Assembly (NCBI GenBank): GCA_937868765.1 | Contig: CALMNL010000006.1 | Span: 62,001-126,000 of the forward strand | Length of the DNA stretch: 64,000 bases | DNA from: an uncultured Desulfatitalea sp. | GTDB taxonomy: Bacteria; Desulfobacterota; Desulfobacteria; Desulfobacterales; Desulfosarcinaceae | Reading direction: 5' to 3' | Shown here: positions 9,243-16,583 of the stretch, in pieces | How positions within the stretch are numbered: the stretch's first letter is position 1 | How the letters are laid out: every line of letters begins with the position of its first letter | Program-made: the position numbers and the translations under genes | The notes under the pieces: model-generated | Databases searched by the model: none | What the model was told of the DNA's origin: nothing | Seen by the model: the letters and a program-made list of their open reading frames with translations, nothing else

Positions 9243-9360
9243 CTTGATTCCGGGTATACTTTTTAGCTTGACCCGCCGAAGGTGGAACATGGATTGGGTC
9301 AATGGTTAGCACAGGCACCTCCAGGTGTAAATCATCCAACCGGTTCATGGAAGGACGGTC

Positions 9361-9660
9361 ATGCCCGAGTTGAGACTCGATTTGTCCCGGCACTGCATCG
9401 AAACCGAGATCCGACGGCAATACAATCGCGCCTTGTCGTCGTATTTTCGGGCCAATGCGCAAGACAAGGTGGCGATCGAAGCGCGCCTCACGATGATCCG
9501 ACTCGCGCTGGAAGGCTTCGATTTTGGCGCGCTTCGCAGCCTTCATCCGCGGCTGGCGGGAGGAACGGATGTGCCGGTGATCTTGACCCTGAAAGACGGA
9601 GTTCCCGCCCTGCTGATGGATGGAGAAGGAATGCCGCCGATTTTAAAACCATTCAATTGA
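9361..9660 (+). CDS. hypothetical protein, 99 aa
   Basis: A compact soluble protein preceded by GGAAGGACGGTC, a good ribosome-binding site. It has a charged, helical N-terminal half and a C-terminal part with no membrane segment, signal peptide or cysteine cluster. I do not recognise a family. Its codon use resembles the neighbours, and its good start supports a real gene. Divergent from activator 2 with about 118 bp between start codons, so both could share a control region; it converges on trmO. Confidence 0.6.
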   Translation: MPELRLDLSRHCIETEIRRQYNRALSSYFRANAQDKVAIEARLTMIRLALEGFDFGALRSLHPRLAGGTDVPVILTLKDGVPALLMDGEGMPPILKPFN

Positions 9661-9689
9661 TCCCACGGTCTTGCCAACGGATGCCTGTT

Positions 9690-10394
9690 TCAGATCCGAC
9701 CGATACTCTCCACCACAATGCGATCGGAGGACACCCGGAAACGTATGTTCAGATCCCACAGGCGCATGCCGAACGGCTTGCCTTCATGCCCCTGCTTGTA
9801 GGCCGGCCGCGGGTCCTGGGCCAGCAACCCGGCGATGAGCACTTTCAGGTCCGGATAGGCGGCCGGGTCGGCATTGCGGCAGACCGCTTCGGCCTGCGCC
9901 GCGAAGACCACCGGCATGGCGGCGGGCGCTTCGGGGGCATAGCCGGCCGTGGCCTCGGGGATGGCATCGGCGTAAGGCAGGTAAGGTTTGATGTCCAACA
10001 CGGGGGTGCCGTCCAGCAGATCGATGCCCCCCAGGCGCAAGCGCAGAATTCCCTTTCTTCTCTCGATTCCCAGCAGTTTTGCCACCGATTGCCCGATGGG
10101 GTTGGGTCGGAAACCGGAGCGGCTGGCAAAGACCCCCATCCGCCGGTTGCCCCCGAGCCGCGGCGGCCGGACCGTGGCTTTCCAGGCATGTCCCTGGCAC
10201 GCGTGAAAGACGAAGATCAGCCAGAGGTGGGAGAAGGCATCCAGCCCCCGGAAGGCTTCGGCTTTATCGAAGGGCGGGCCGATCTCCAGGGCGGCCCGGG
10301 CCTCGGGCACCAGCCCGGGCTGGCGTGGGATGCCGAATTTCTCGGTGAAACAGGATCGAATGGTTCCGATGGGTTGGAATCTGAACGAACGCAC
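9690..10394 (-). CDS. trmO: tRNA (adenine(37)-N6)-methyltransferase TrmO (TsaA/YaeB family)
   Basis: 234 residues starting at GTG 10394 (AAGGGAG 7 nt upstream; the GTG at 10412 has no such site). Hallmarks of the TsaA/UPF0066 fold: FQPIGTIRSCF near the start, KFGIPRQP, AFRGLDAFSHLWLIFVF, the RMGVFASRSGFRPNPIG core and the GIDLLDGTPVLDIKPYLPY strand. TrmO uses S-adenosylmethionine to methylate N6 of t6A37 in tRNAs that read ACY codons. Length matches the E. coli enzyme. It stands alone, divergent from the DUF533 gene. Confidence 0.93.
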   Translation of the reverse strand: MRSFRFQPIGTIRSCFTEKFGIPRQPGLVPEARAALEIGPPFDKAEAFRGLDAFSHLWLIFVFHACQGHAWKATVRPPRLGGNRRMGVFASRSGFRPNPIGQSVAKLLGIERRKGILRLRLGGIDLLDGTPVLDIKPYLPYADAIPEATAGYAPEAPAAMPVVFAAQAEAVCRNADPAAYPDLKVLIAGLLAQDPRPAYKQGHEGKPFGMRLWDLNIRFRVSSDRIVVESIGRI

Positions 10395-10405
10395 TGAAAT
10401 CTCCC

Positions 10406-10434
10406 TTGACACCCGGAAGGGTTCGTTTGAAAAT
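10406..10434 (+). promoter_or_regulatory. possible sigma-70 promoter for DUF533 gene
   Basis: TTGACA at 10406-10411, a 17-bp spacer, then GAAAAT at 10429-10434. The -35 box is perfect and the -10 box is weak. It lies 72 bp upstream of the ATG at 10506 and overlaps the trmO leader on the other strand. Confidence 0.4.
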
Positions 10435-10505
10435 CAGTTTTCTTTTCCGGCGCGGCGCCAGTTGAGCAGACCGCGCTTCAAATTGCAACTGGAAGGAAGT
10501 GGACC

Positions 10506-11168
10506 ATGTTTAATCCCGAAAAATTGTTGGGAGGATTGCTGCGCAGCGGAATGGGGCGCAGCAGCAGCGGCCTGGGTTCCCTGGTCAAGGGCGGCGCGGC
10601 CCTGGGATTGCTGGGGGTGGCCATGGAGGCCGTGGATCATTACATGAACAAATCTTCCGGTCCGGCCGCGCCCGGCACACCACCGCCCCTGCCGCCGCCC
10701 GGACCCGGCGCTGCGGCGCCGCCCCCGTTGCCCGGTCCGGCCATGGCCGCACCGCCTCCGCCACCGCCCGGCGGTATGGCGGCAGTGGCACCGCCAGCCC
10801 CTGCTCCTGCCGCCGACAATGCAGTGCTGCTGATTCGGGCCATGATCGCTGCGGCCAACGCCGACGGCATCATCGATGCCGACGAACGGGGCGCAATCTT
10901 CGATCGGCTCAAGCGCGTGCAACTAAGCCAGGAGGAGCAGCAGTTCATCATGCACGAGTTGTTGGAACCCAAACCCATGGGGGCCATCGCGGCGGCCGCC
11001 ACCACCCCCGACCTGGCCCGGCAGGTCTACCTGGCCTCCATCCTGGCCATTACCGTCGACACCGACGAAGAGATCGAATACCTGCGCAAACTGGCCGAAC
11101 AGCTGGGGCTGGACCGGGAGACGTTGGCCTCCCTCCATCAACAGGTCGGCGTAGAGGTGTTTTTCTAG
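10506..11168 (+). CDS. DUF533/TerB-like protein with proline-rich linker
   Basis: 220 residues; GGAAGGAAGTGGACC precedes the ATG. The first 50 residues hold a glycine-rich, moderately hydrophobic segment (GGAALGLLGVAMEAV) that could touch the membrane. Residues 55-100 are a low-complexity Pro/Ala/Gly linker. The C-terminal 120 residues match the DUF533 (YebE) form of the TerB helical fold, with an acidic signature (ANADGIIDADERGAI). The function of YebE is unknown; TerB-like domains are linked to envelope stress and tellurite resistance. Next gene 25 nt away, so probably co-transcribed with the AIM24 protein. Confidence 0.82.
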   Translation: MFNPEKLLGGLLRSGMGRSSSGLGSLVKGGAALGLLGVAMEAVDHYMNKSSGPAAPGTPPPLPPPGPGAAAPPPLPGPAMAAPPPPPPGGMAAVAPPAPAPAADNAVLLIRAMIAAANADGIIDADERGAIFDRLKRVQLSQEEQQFIMHELLEPKPMGAIAAAATTPDLARQVYLASILAITVDTDEEIEYLRKLAEQLGLDRETLASLHQQVGVEVFF

Positions 11169-11193
11169 AACCGAAGGCTGCAAGGAGAATGAT

Positions 11194-12207
11194 ATGACCC
11201 AGTGGTTTTTGAGCTATGACGGAAAGCAGATCGGTCCCATGGACCAGGCCCAGGCCGCGGCCCAGGCTCGAAGCAACCCCAACGGCTTCGCCTGGCGCGA
11301 AGGCTTCGCCCAGTGGCTGCCCATCCACACCATCAGCGAGCTGACGACGACCCAGGTGGCGCCCGCGACGGCCCAGGCGCCCGCGCCGCCCCCGGCCGGC
11401 ACCCTGCGCCAGGCCGATGAGATCGACTTCAAAATCGTGGGCGCCGAGATGCAGTTCGTGGAGATCGAGTTGGACCCGGGCGAGAGCGCCCTGGCCGAGG
11501 CCGGCGCCATGATGTACAAAGACAGCCGGGTGGATATGCAGACCATCTTCGGCGACGGATCGGGTAGCGGAGGGGGCGGCAGCTTCATGGACAAGCTGCT
11601 GGGCGCCGGCAAGCGGCTGCTCACCGGCGAGAGCCTGTTCATGACCGTCTTTACCAACAAGGGCCAGGACAAGGCCCATGCGGCCTTCGGCGCACCTTAC
11701 CCGGGCAATATCATCCCGGTGCATTTGAAAGAGATCGGCGGCACCCTGATCTGCCAGAAGGACAGCTTTCTGTGCGCGGCCAAGGGCGTGGCCATCGGCA
11801 TTTACTTCCAGAAGAAGATCCTTACCGGCCTGTTCGGCGGTGAAGGCTTCATCATGCAGAAGCTGGATGGCGACGGCATGGTCTTCATGCATGCCGGCGG
11901 AACGGTAGTGGAGCGTGTGCTGCAAGCCGGTGAAATCCTGCATGTGGATACCGGCTGCATCGTGGCTCTGGCACCCAGCGTGCAGTTCGACATCCAGCAG
12001 GCCGGCGGCATCAAGACCGCCCTTTTCGGCGGCGAAGGGCTCTTCTTCGCCACGTTGCAGGGGCCGGGCAAGATTTGGCTGCAGTCGCTGCCCTTCTCGC
12101 GCCTGGCCGGTCGCATGCTGCAAGCCGCGCCCCAGCGGGGCGGCAGCAAAGGCGAGGGCTCCCTGCTCGGTGCCCTGGGCGGCTTCCTGGACGGTGACAA
12201 CAATTAA
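11194..12207 (+). CDS. GYF_2 domain plus AIM24/TIGR00266-family protein
   Basis: 337 residues after AAGGAGAATGAT. Residues 1-50 form a GYF_2 (DUF4339) domain (WFLSYDGKQIGPMD, ending FAQWLPI), usually a protein-interaction module at membranes. An Ala/Pro linker leads into the AIM24 beta-roll (EIDFKIVGAEMQFVEIELDP, later GIYFQKKILTGLFGGEGF and KIWLQSLPFSRLAGRM). A Gly/Ser loop interrupts the first third of the roll. AIM24 proteins are widespread and of unknown function in bacteria. Pairing with DUF533 suggests an envelope or stress role; that is inference. Confidence 0.88.
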   Translation: MTQWFLSYDGKQIGPMDQAQAAAQARSNPNGFAWREGFAQWLPIHTISELTTTQVAPATAQAPAPPPAGTLRQADEIDFKIVGAEMQFVEIELDPGESALAEAGAMMYKDSRVDMQTIFGDGSGSGGGGSFMDKLLGAGKRLLTGESLFMTVFTNKGQDKAHAAFGAPYPGNIIPVHLKEIGGTLICQKDSFLCAAKGVAIGIYFQKKILTGLFGGEGFIMQKLDGDGMVFMHAGGTVVERVLQAGEILHVDTGCIVALAPSVQFDIQQAGGIKTALFGGEGLFFATLQGPGKIWLQSLPFSRLAGRMLQAAPQRGGSKGEGSLLGALGGFLDGDNN

Positions 12208-12215
12208 ACTTCTGC

Positions 12216-12259
12216 GCTTCCCCCGCGTTTCGACCGACGGTCGGAGATGCGGGGGAAGC
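12216..12259. terminator. long perfect inverted repeat between AIM24 and HAD genes
   Basis: GCTTCCCCCGC (12216-12226) pairs with GCGGGGGAAGC (12249-12259), and the loop itself holds CGACCGACGGTCG. The result is an extended hairpin of about 44 nt starting 8 nt after the stop codon. No T-run follows, so it could act as an mRNA stabiliser or a factor-dependent terminator. Confidence 0.5.
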
Positions 12260-12272
12260 AGGTCCCCTCATC

Positions 12273-12743
12273 ATGATCGATATCTCCATCCCCGGATTCG
12301 GCGAAGTGCACCTGGCCCATCTGGTACTCGACTTCAACGGGACCCTGGCCGTGGACGGGCAGATGGTGGATGGCGTGTCAGAGCGGCTGGTGGCGCTCAG
12401 CCGTCTTCTATCACTGCACGTGGTCACGGCCGATACCTTCGGCAATGTGAGCGCGCAATTGGGTGGCATTCCGGCCGATGTTCATATCCTGCCGCCAGGC
12501 CGCCAGGATGAAGCCAAGCGGGACTTTGTGACCGGCCTGGGCGCAGCCCGCACCGCAGCCATCGGCAACGGGCGCAATGATCTGCTGATGCTGCGGGAGG
12601 CGGCACTGGGCATCGGTGTCCTTCTCAACGAAGGCGCCTGGGGGGGCACCCTGACGACGGCCCAGGTGGTCTGCACCTCCATTCTCGATGCATTGGATCT
12701 TTTGATCTACCCGCTGCGCCTCACCGCCACCCTGCGGGCGTGA
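12273..12743 (+). CDS. HAD-superfamily hydrolase (soluble P-type-ATPase-like)
   Basis: 156 residues, short for HAD and without a cap domain. Motif I is LDFNGTLA: the nucleophile Asp is present, but the usual second Asp is Asn, as in the soluble P-type-ATPase-like HAD group. Motif II is probably VVTAD and motif IV GNGRNDLLML. These proteins resemble the phosphorylation domain of P-type ATPases without the membrane part; the substrate is unknown. Weak ribosome-binding site downstream of the 12216-12259 hairpin. Followed 57 nt later by a methyltransferase. Confidence 0.78.
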   Translation: MIDISIPGFGEVHLAHLVLDFNGTLAVDGQMVDGVSERLVALSRLLSLHVVTADTFGNVSAQLGGIPADVHILPPGRQDEAKRDFVTGLGAARTAAIGNGRNDLLMLREAALGIGVLLNEGAWGGTLTTAQVVCTSILDALDLLIYPLRLTATLRA

Positions 12744-12800
12744 CGCCAAACCCCCGAAGGTCCGGGCCTTCCCCGACGGATCGATAGAAGAGGACAAACG

Positions 12801-13613
12801 ATGGAAAGTGCTGCCGAATACCTGATGGAGAACAAAGACGAGATCGAGCGGCTGGAGCGCAAGACCGACCGCATGGCCCTGGAGCGCCAGGCCGCCTGGG
12901 CCGGGATCCGCCCGGGCATGCGCGTGGGCGACATGGGCTGCGGCCCCGGCCTCACCACCCGCTTTCTTTTCGAGATGGCCCAGCCCGGCGGGACCGCCGT
13001 GGGCGTGGATATATCCCCCGAGCGCATCGCCCATGCCGCTGCGAGGTACGGCACCGATGGTCTGAGCTTTGTGCGCCACAACCTGGTGAACCCGCTCAAC
13101 GGCATCGATCGCTTCGATTTCATCTGGGCGCGCTTCATGCTGGAATACAACCGCAGCCGGGCCTTCCAGATCGTCGAGAACCTGGCGCGCATCCTCAAAC
13201 CCGGCGGCATTCTGTGCCTGATCGACCTGGACTGCAACTGCCTCAACCATTTCGAGATGCCCGGGCCGCTCAAGTCGGCCCTTCACGGCATCACCCGGCG
13301 CCTGGAGGAGACGGCCGACTTCGATCCCTTCGTGGGCATCAAGCTCTACTCCTTTTTGTACGACCTGGGGTTCGAAGAGATCGACCTGAGCCTGTCCGCC
13401 CAGCATCTGATCTTCGGCCCGCTCAAAGAGGTAGACGCCTTCAACTGGACCAAGAAACTCGAAATCGCTGTGGTGCGATCCGGCTACGACTTCCCCGAGT
13501 TTTCCGGCGGGTACCGGGAATTTGCGGAAGAATTCCAGAAATTTTTCTCAGATCCGCGCCGCTTCACTTACACGCCGCTGATTGCCTGCCGGGGGAGACG
13601 GCCCGAGGCCTGA
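12801..13613 (+). CDS. class I SAM-dependent methyltransferase
   Basis: 270 residues after AGAGGACAAACG. SAM-binding motif I is VGDMGCGPGLTTRFL near residue 41, the acidic loop is AVGVDISPERI, and motif IV is the FDFIWARFMLEY region. A post-motif LARILKPGGILCLID strand follows. This is the general Methyltransf_25/UbiE-like fold; the substrate cannot be told from sequence. The stop is followed by a short inverted repeat (AGACGGC/GCCGTCT) and a TTTTT run, a possible terminator. Confidence 0.85.
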   Translation: MESAAEYLMENKDEIERLERKTDRMALERQAAWAGIRPGMRVGDMGCGPGLTTRFLFEMAQPGGTAVGVDISPERIAHAAARYGTDGLSFVRHNLVNPLNGIDRFDFIWARFMLEYNRSRAFQIVENLARILKPGGILCLIDLDCNCLNHFEMPGPLKSALHGITRRLEETADFDPFVGIKLYSFLYDLGFEEIDLSLSAQHLIFGPLKEVDAFNWTKKLEIAVVRSGYDFPEFSGGYREFAEEFQKFFSDPRRFTYTPLIACRGRRPEA

Positions 13614-13666
13614 GAGCCGTCTGTCTGCCTGCGGGTTTTTCGCCATGGCCTGGAAAAGCATGCACG

Positions 13667-14641
13667 ATGACCCGGGCCGTATGCAGCGGCCGCGAACTCA
13701 CCCTGGACAAGCTCGTGGCCGGTGGCGCCCGTTATGCCGAGCGGGCGGTGGTCTGTTTCGTTCTGATCGGCTTTTTCAGCTCCCCGGCCGTCACCATCCT
13801 CTTCGCCAAGTGGCCGATCCGGCCCAGCGACCTGAAACAGCCCATGGCCGGTCTGGCCGAGTTCAGTTGGGCCTCGTTGGGGACGATGTTTTTTTACGTG
13901 GTTTTGATCGTCCCCTTCTGGGGGATGCTCTACGGCAAAGTTTTCGGCAGCAGTTTTGGCATGAACCTGCCGTGGTGGGGCGGGATTGCCGGCACCTCTC
14001 ACGTGCACTGGGTGTTCGGCTGGTGGGAATGGATGATCGTGATGCTGTTCATGACCGCCAATGTCTGGCGCGGCAAACCCTGGTCGCTCATCCAATGGCC
14101 GCAACCATTGAAAGGGGCGCTGGCTTTCGTCCTCATCGTGACGCTCGGCTAACTCGTCGCCCTGGCCTGCGTGACGCTGGCGCCGCTCTGGCTGCCGGAC
14201 ATGACCGGAGCCCTGGCGCACAACCAAAACGACAGCCTGGTGCGCTTCCTGTGGTACCATGCCGCCGAAATCGCCGGCTTCACCCTGATGCCGTTTCTGG
14301 CCTGGCACCACTACTTCGACGACCGGGCGCCCCTTGAGGATATTGATTCGTGGTCGGCATTCGGCTTTCGCACCCTGGGCGTGGGCCTGCTTGGCGGGTT
14401 GAATTACTTTTTTTACTACTACATAAATTTCGGCGCCTGGGGCTTGGGCAACCCGCATATGCGCCATGACCTGGCCGACCGGCTGCTCCACGGTGAATCT
14501 TTGATCTGGAATTTCTGGTGGATCATCCCGCTGCTATGGAACGAGTGGTTCTTCCATAAATGGCCCTTCTATGGGCATGTCGAGGCCGTGCGCCTCACGA
14601 TACCTTCTTCAGAAGGTCGCCCGCTTGTCGCTCATAATTGA
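13667..14641 (+). pseudogene. multi-pass membrane protein gene interrupted by in-frame TAA
   Basis: Reading from the ATG at 13667, about 161 codons of clearly membrane-type protein (hydrophobic segments near residues 25-45, 70-90 and 110-135, rich in Trp) end at TAA 14150-14152. The same frame continues without another stop to 14641 and encodes further membrane segments of the same style (IAGFTLMPFLAWHHYFDD and LLGGLNYFFYYYI). Joined, it would be a protein of about 324 residues with about eight helices. The family is not recognised. A single base change (e.g. TAC to TAA) explains it: either a nonsense mutation or a sequencing error. The 3' end overlaps the convergent HD-GYP gene by 47 bp. Confidence 0.72.
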
Positions 14642-16553
14642 AGGTTTTACGGTGGTAGCGTTTGAAGGCCTCCACGATCCGGTGTTCGAAATGCACACCG
14701 CGTTCTTTGTCCAGCAGGTGGAAGGCTACCTCCAGGGGCATCGGCTCGCGGTAGTGGCGTTTGGCCGTGATGGCTTCGAAGAAGTCGGCCACGGCGATAA
14801 TGCGCGCCCCCAGGGGAATCTCTTCGCCCCTCAGCCCCTGGGGGTAGCCGCTGCCGTCGACCTTCTCGTGGTGGGCGCCGGCGATGGCGGGCACTGCGCT
14901 CAGGGGGCCGGCGAACTGAATCTGCTCCAGGATTTCCCTGGATTTGATGGCATGGGTCTTGACGATATCGTACTCTTCGCGCGTCAGCCGGCCGGGCTTT
15001 TTGAGGATGGCGTCGGGCACCCCGATCTTGCCGTAATCGTGCAGCAGGGCCGCTACGCGCACGGTTTCGCAGAACCCGCTGTCCAATTGCAATTCACGGC
15101 AGATGCCGACGGCGTATTCCGTTACTTTGGCCGAATGACCGGCGGTCAAGGGATCGCGGGCATCGATGCTGGCGGCCAGGGTCTGGAGAATAGACCGCAG
15201 TTGGCGGTTGCGGGCGTCGAGCAATTCGGCATTGCGCAGGCTGATGCCGATCACCTGGGCGACGCCGCGCAGCAGGCTTAAATCCGATGACACCAGCGGT
15301 TTTTTGGATTTCAGGTTGTCCACCGCCAGAATTCCCAGCGAGACCCCGTCGCATACGACGGGACAGCAGATGAAGGCCTGGGAACCCATTTCCCGGGCAA
15401 AGGCCAGGCTGCGTTCGGAAAGCTGCTGCCCGATCTCGCGGATGTCGTTGATCAGGAATGACTTTTGCTCCTTGTAGCAGTTCACGAAGAGTCCGGCGGC
15501 TTCGGGTCGATCCAAGTGAAAGGCGGTCTGCTTGAGCAGCAGCAGTTTGTCGTCGCTGTAGCCGAACCCGGCCCGGAAGATCAGGCGGGTGGCCTCCTGG
15601 TTGGCCAGCATGATGAGGCCGCGATCGTAGTTAAGGCGCTTCTGGAAGATCTGAACCACCTGGTTCAACACATCTTCTTTGTTGGTCTGACTGGTGACGA
15701 CCTCGCCGATTTCGTGGGTCAAGCGGGCATTGTTGTAATTGACCTCCATCTGTTCCATCAACTCGCCGGAGGTGTTCTGAAAGCCATCTAGAAGCGTCTT
15801 TATTTCGCGCTTCTCCTGATGGGCGGCGATCAGCGACAGACCCAGGGCCAGGCTGACCAGGCCCGGGAGAACCGCCACCAGCGCCAGATGCATGTCCAGC
15901 CAGCCGAAGATCAGCGCGGCCAGGGGCAGGGCCGCTATGGTTATATTCCTGGCCCGTACCCAAACCGCCGACCCCTGCGTCTCCCAGGTGATCAGATAGC
16001 GGCAGACCGGGTCGCCTCTGAACAGACATTGGGGATGATCGATTTGCGGCACCCGGGCATTGAACATTTCGGCAATGGCTTCCCAGAATCCCAGGCGGTT
16101 TTCACACTGAAACGGCATCTCCTGGACACCCGGTCGGGGGATGACGGTGATTTCGACGCAATTATGAGCGACTTTGCGAGACTGGTAGTGGGAAGCCTTG
16201 GTCACCCGTTCCGTGGCCAGGCCGATGCGTTCGTACACCTTGCTCGGACCGATCAGGCCCAGGGTGAACTGCCGCAGGACGCCCATGGCTTCGGGCGACG
16301 CCGCAAAACGCCCGGCCTCCCTGGCGATATTGGCGTGCCCGGTCTTCTGTTGGATGATTTCGTGAAAGAGATTGATTTGCGCCTGGGTGAACCAGTGGCT
16401 CTGGTCGTAGACTTCGTAAAGCTTCATGCCGGCGTAATCCAGGACCTCCTCGATGGCCACGTGGCTGTACCGGCTTTTGAGCAGTTTGATGTAGCTGTCG
16501 ACGATCCGGCTGTTGTAGAGGCGCGCGTCAAGAAATGAGGGATCGTCTTGCAT
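14595..16553 (-). CDS. GAF and HD-GYP domain protein, predicted cyclic-di-GMP phosphodiesterase
   Basis: 652 residues. Residues 1-190 form an alpha/beta sensor region resembling heme-NO-binding/V4R-type domains (LYEVYDQSHWFTQAQ at about 47, ECRxxxP-like DPVCRYLITWE near 190). Two membrane helices follow (about 200-245), then a GAF domain (about 275-430). The C-terminal HD-GYP domain is intact: GHSAKV, LLHDYGKIGVP, HHEKVDGSGYPQGLRG and a second conserved Asp (AVADFFEAIT). HD-GYP enzymes break cyclic-di-GMP to GMP or pGpG. It follows a PilZ-domain gene by 30 nt, so receptor and degrading enzyme are probably co-expressed. The ribosome-binding site is weak. Confidence 0.9.
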   Translation of the reverse strand: MQDDPSFLDARLYNSRIVDSYIKLLKSRYSHVAIEEVLDYAGMKLYEVYDQSHWFTQAQINLFHEIIQQKTGHANIAREAGRFAASPEAMGVLRQFTLGLIGPSKVYERIGLATERVTKASHYQSRKVAHNCVEITVIPRPGVQEMPFQCENRLGFWEAIAEMFNARVPQIDHPQCLFRGDPVCRYLITWETQGSAVWVRARNITIAALPLAALIFGWLDMHLALVAVLPGLVSLALGLSLIAAHQEKREIKTLLDGFQNTSGELMEQMEVNYNNARLTHEIGEVVTSQTNKEDVLNQVVQIFQKRLNYDRGLIMLANQEATRLIFRAGFGYSDDKLLLLKQTAFHLDRPEAAGLFVNCYKEQKSFLINDIREIGQQLSERSLAFAREMGSQAFICCPVVCDGVSLGILAVDNLKSKKPLVSSDLSLLRGVAQVIGISLRNAELLDARNRQLRSILQTLAASIDARDPLTAGHSAKVTEYAVGICRELQLDSGFCETVRVAALLHDYGKIGVPDAILKKPGRLTREEYDIVKTHAIKSREILEQIQFAGPLSAVPAIAGAHHEKVDGSGYPQGLRGEEIPLGARIIAVADFFEAITAKRHYREPMPLEVAFHLLDKERGVHFEHRIVEAFKRYHRKTFNYERQAGDLLKKVS

Positions 16554-16583
16554 CAGGCCATGTCCGATTCAGTTGCAGGTGCA

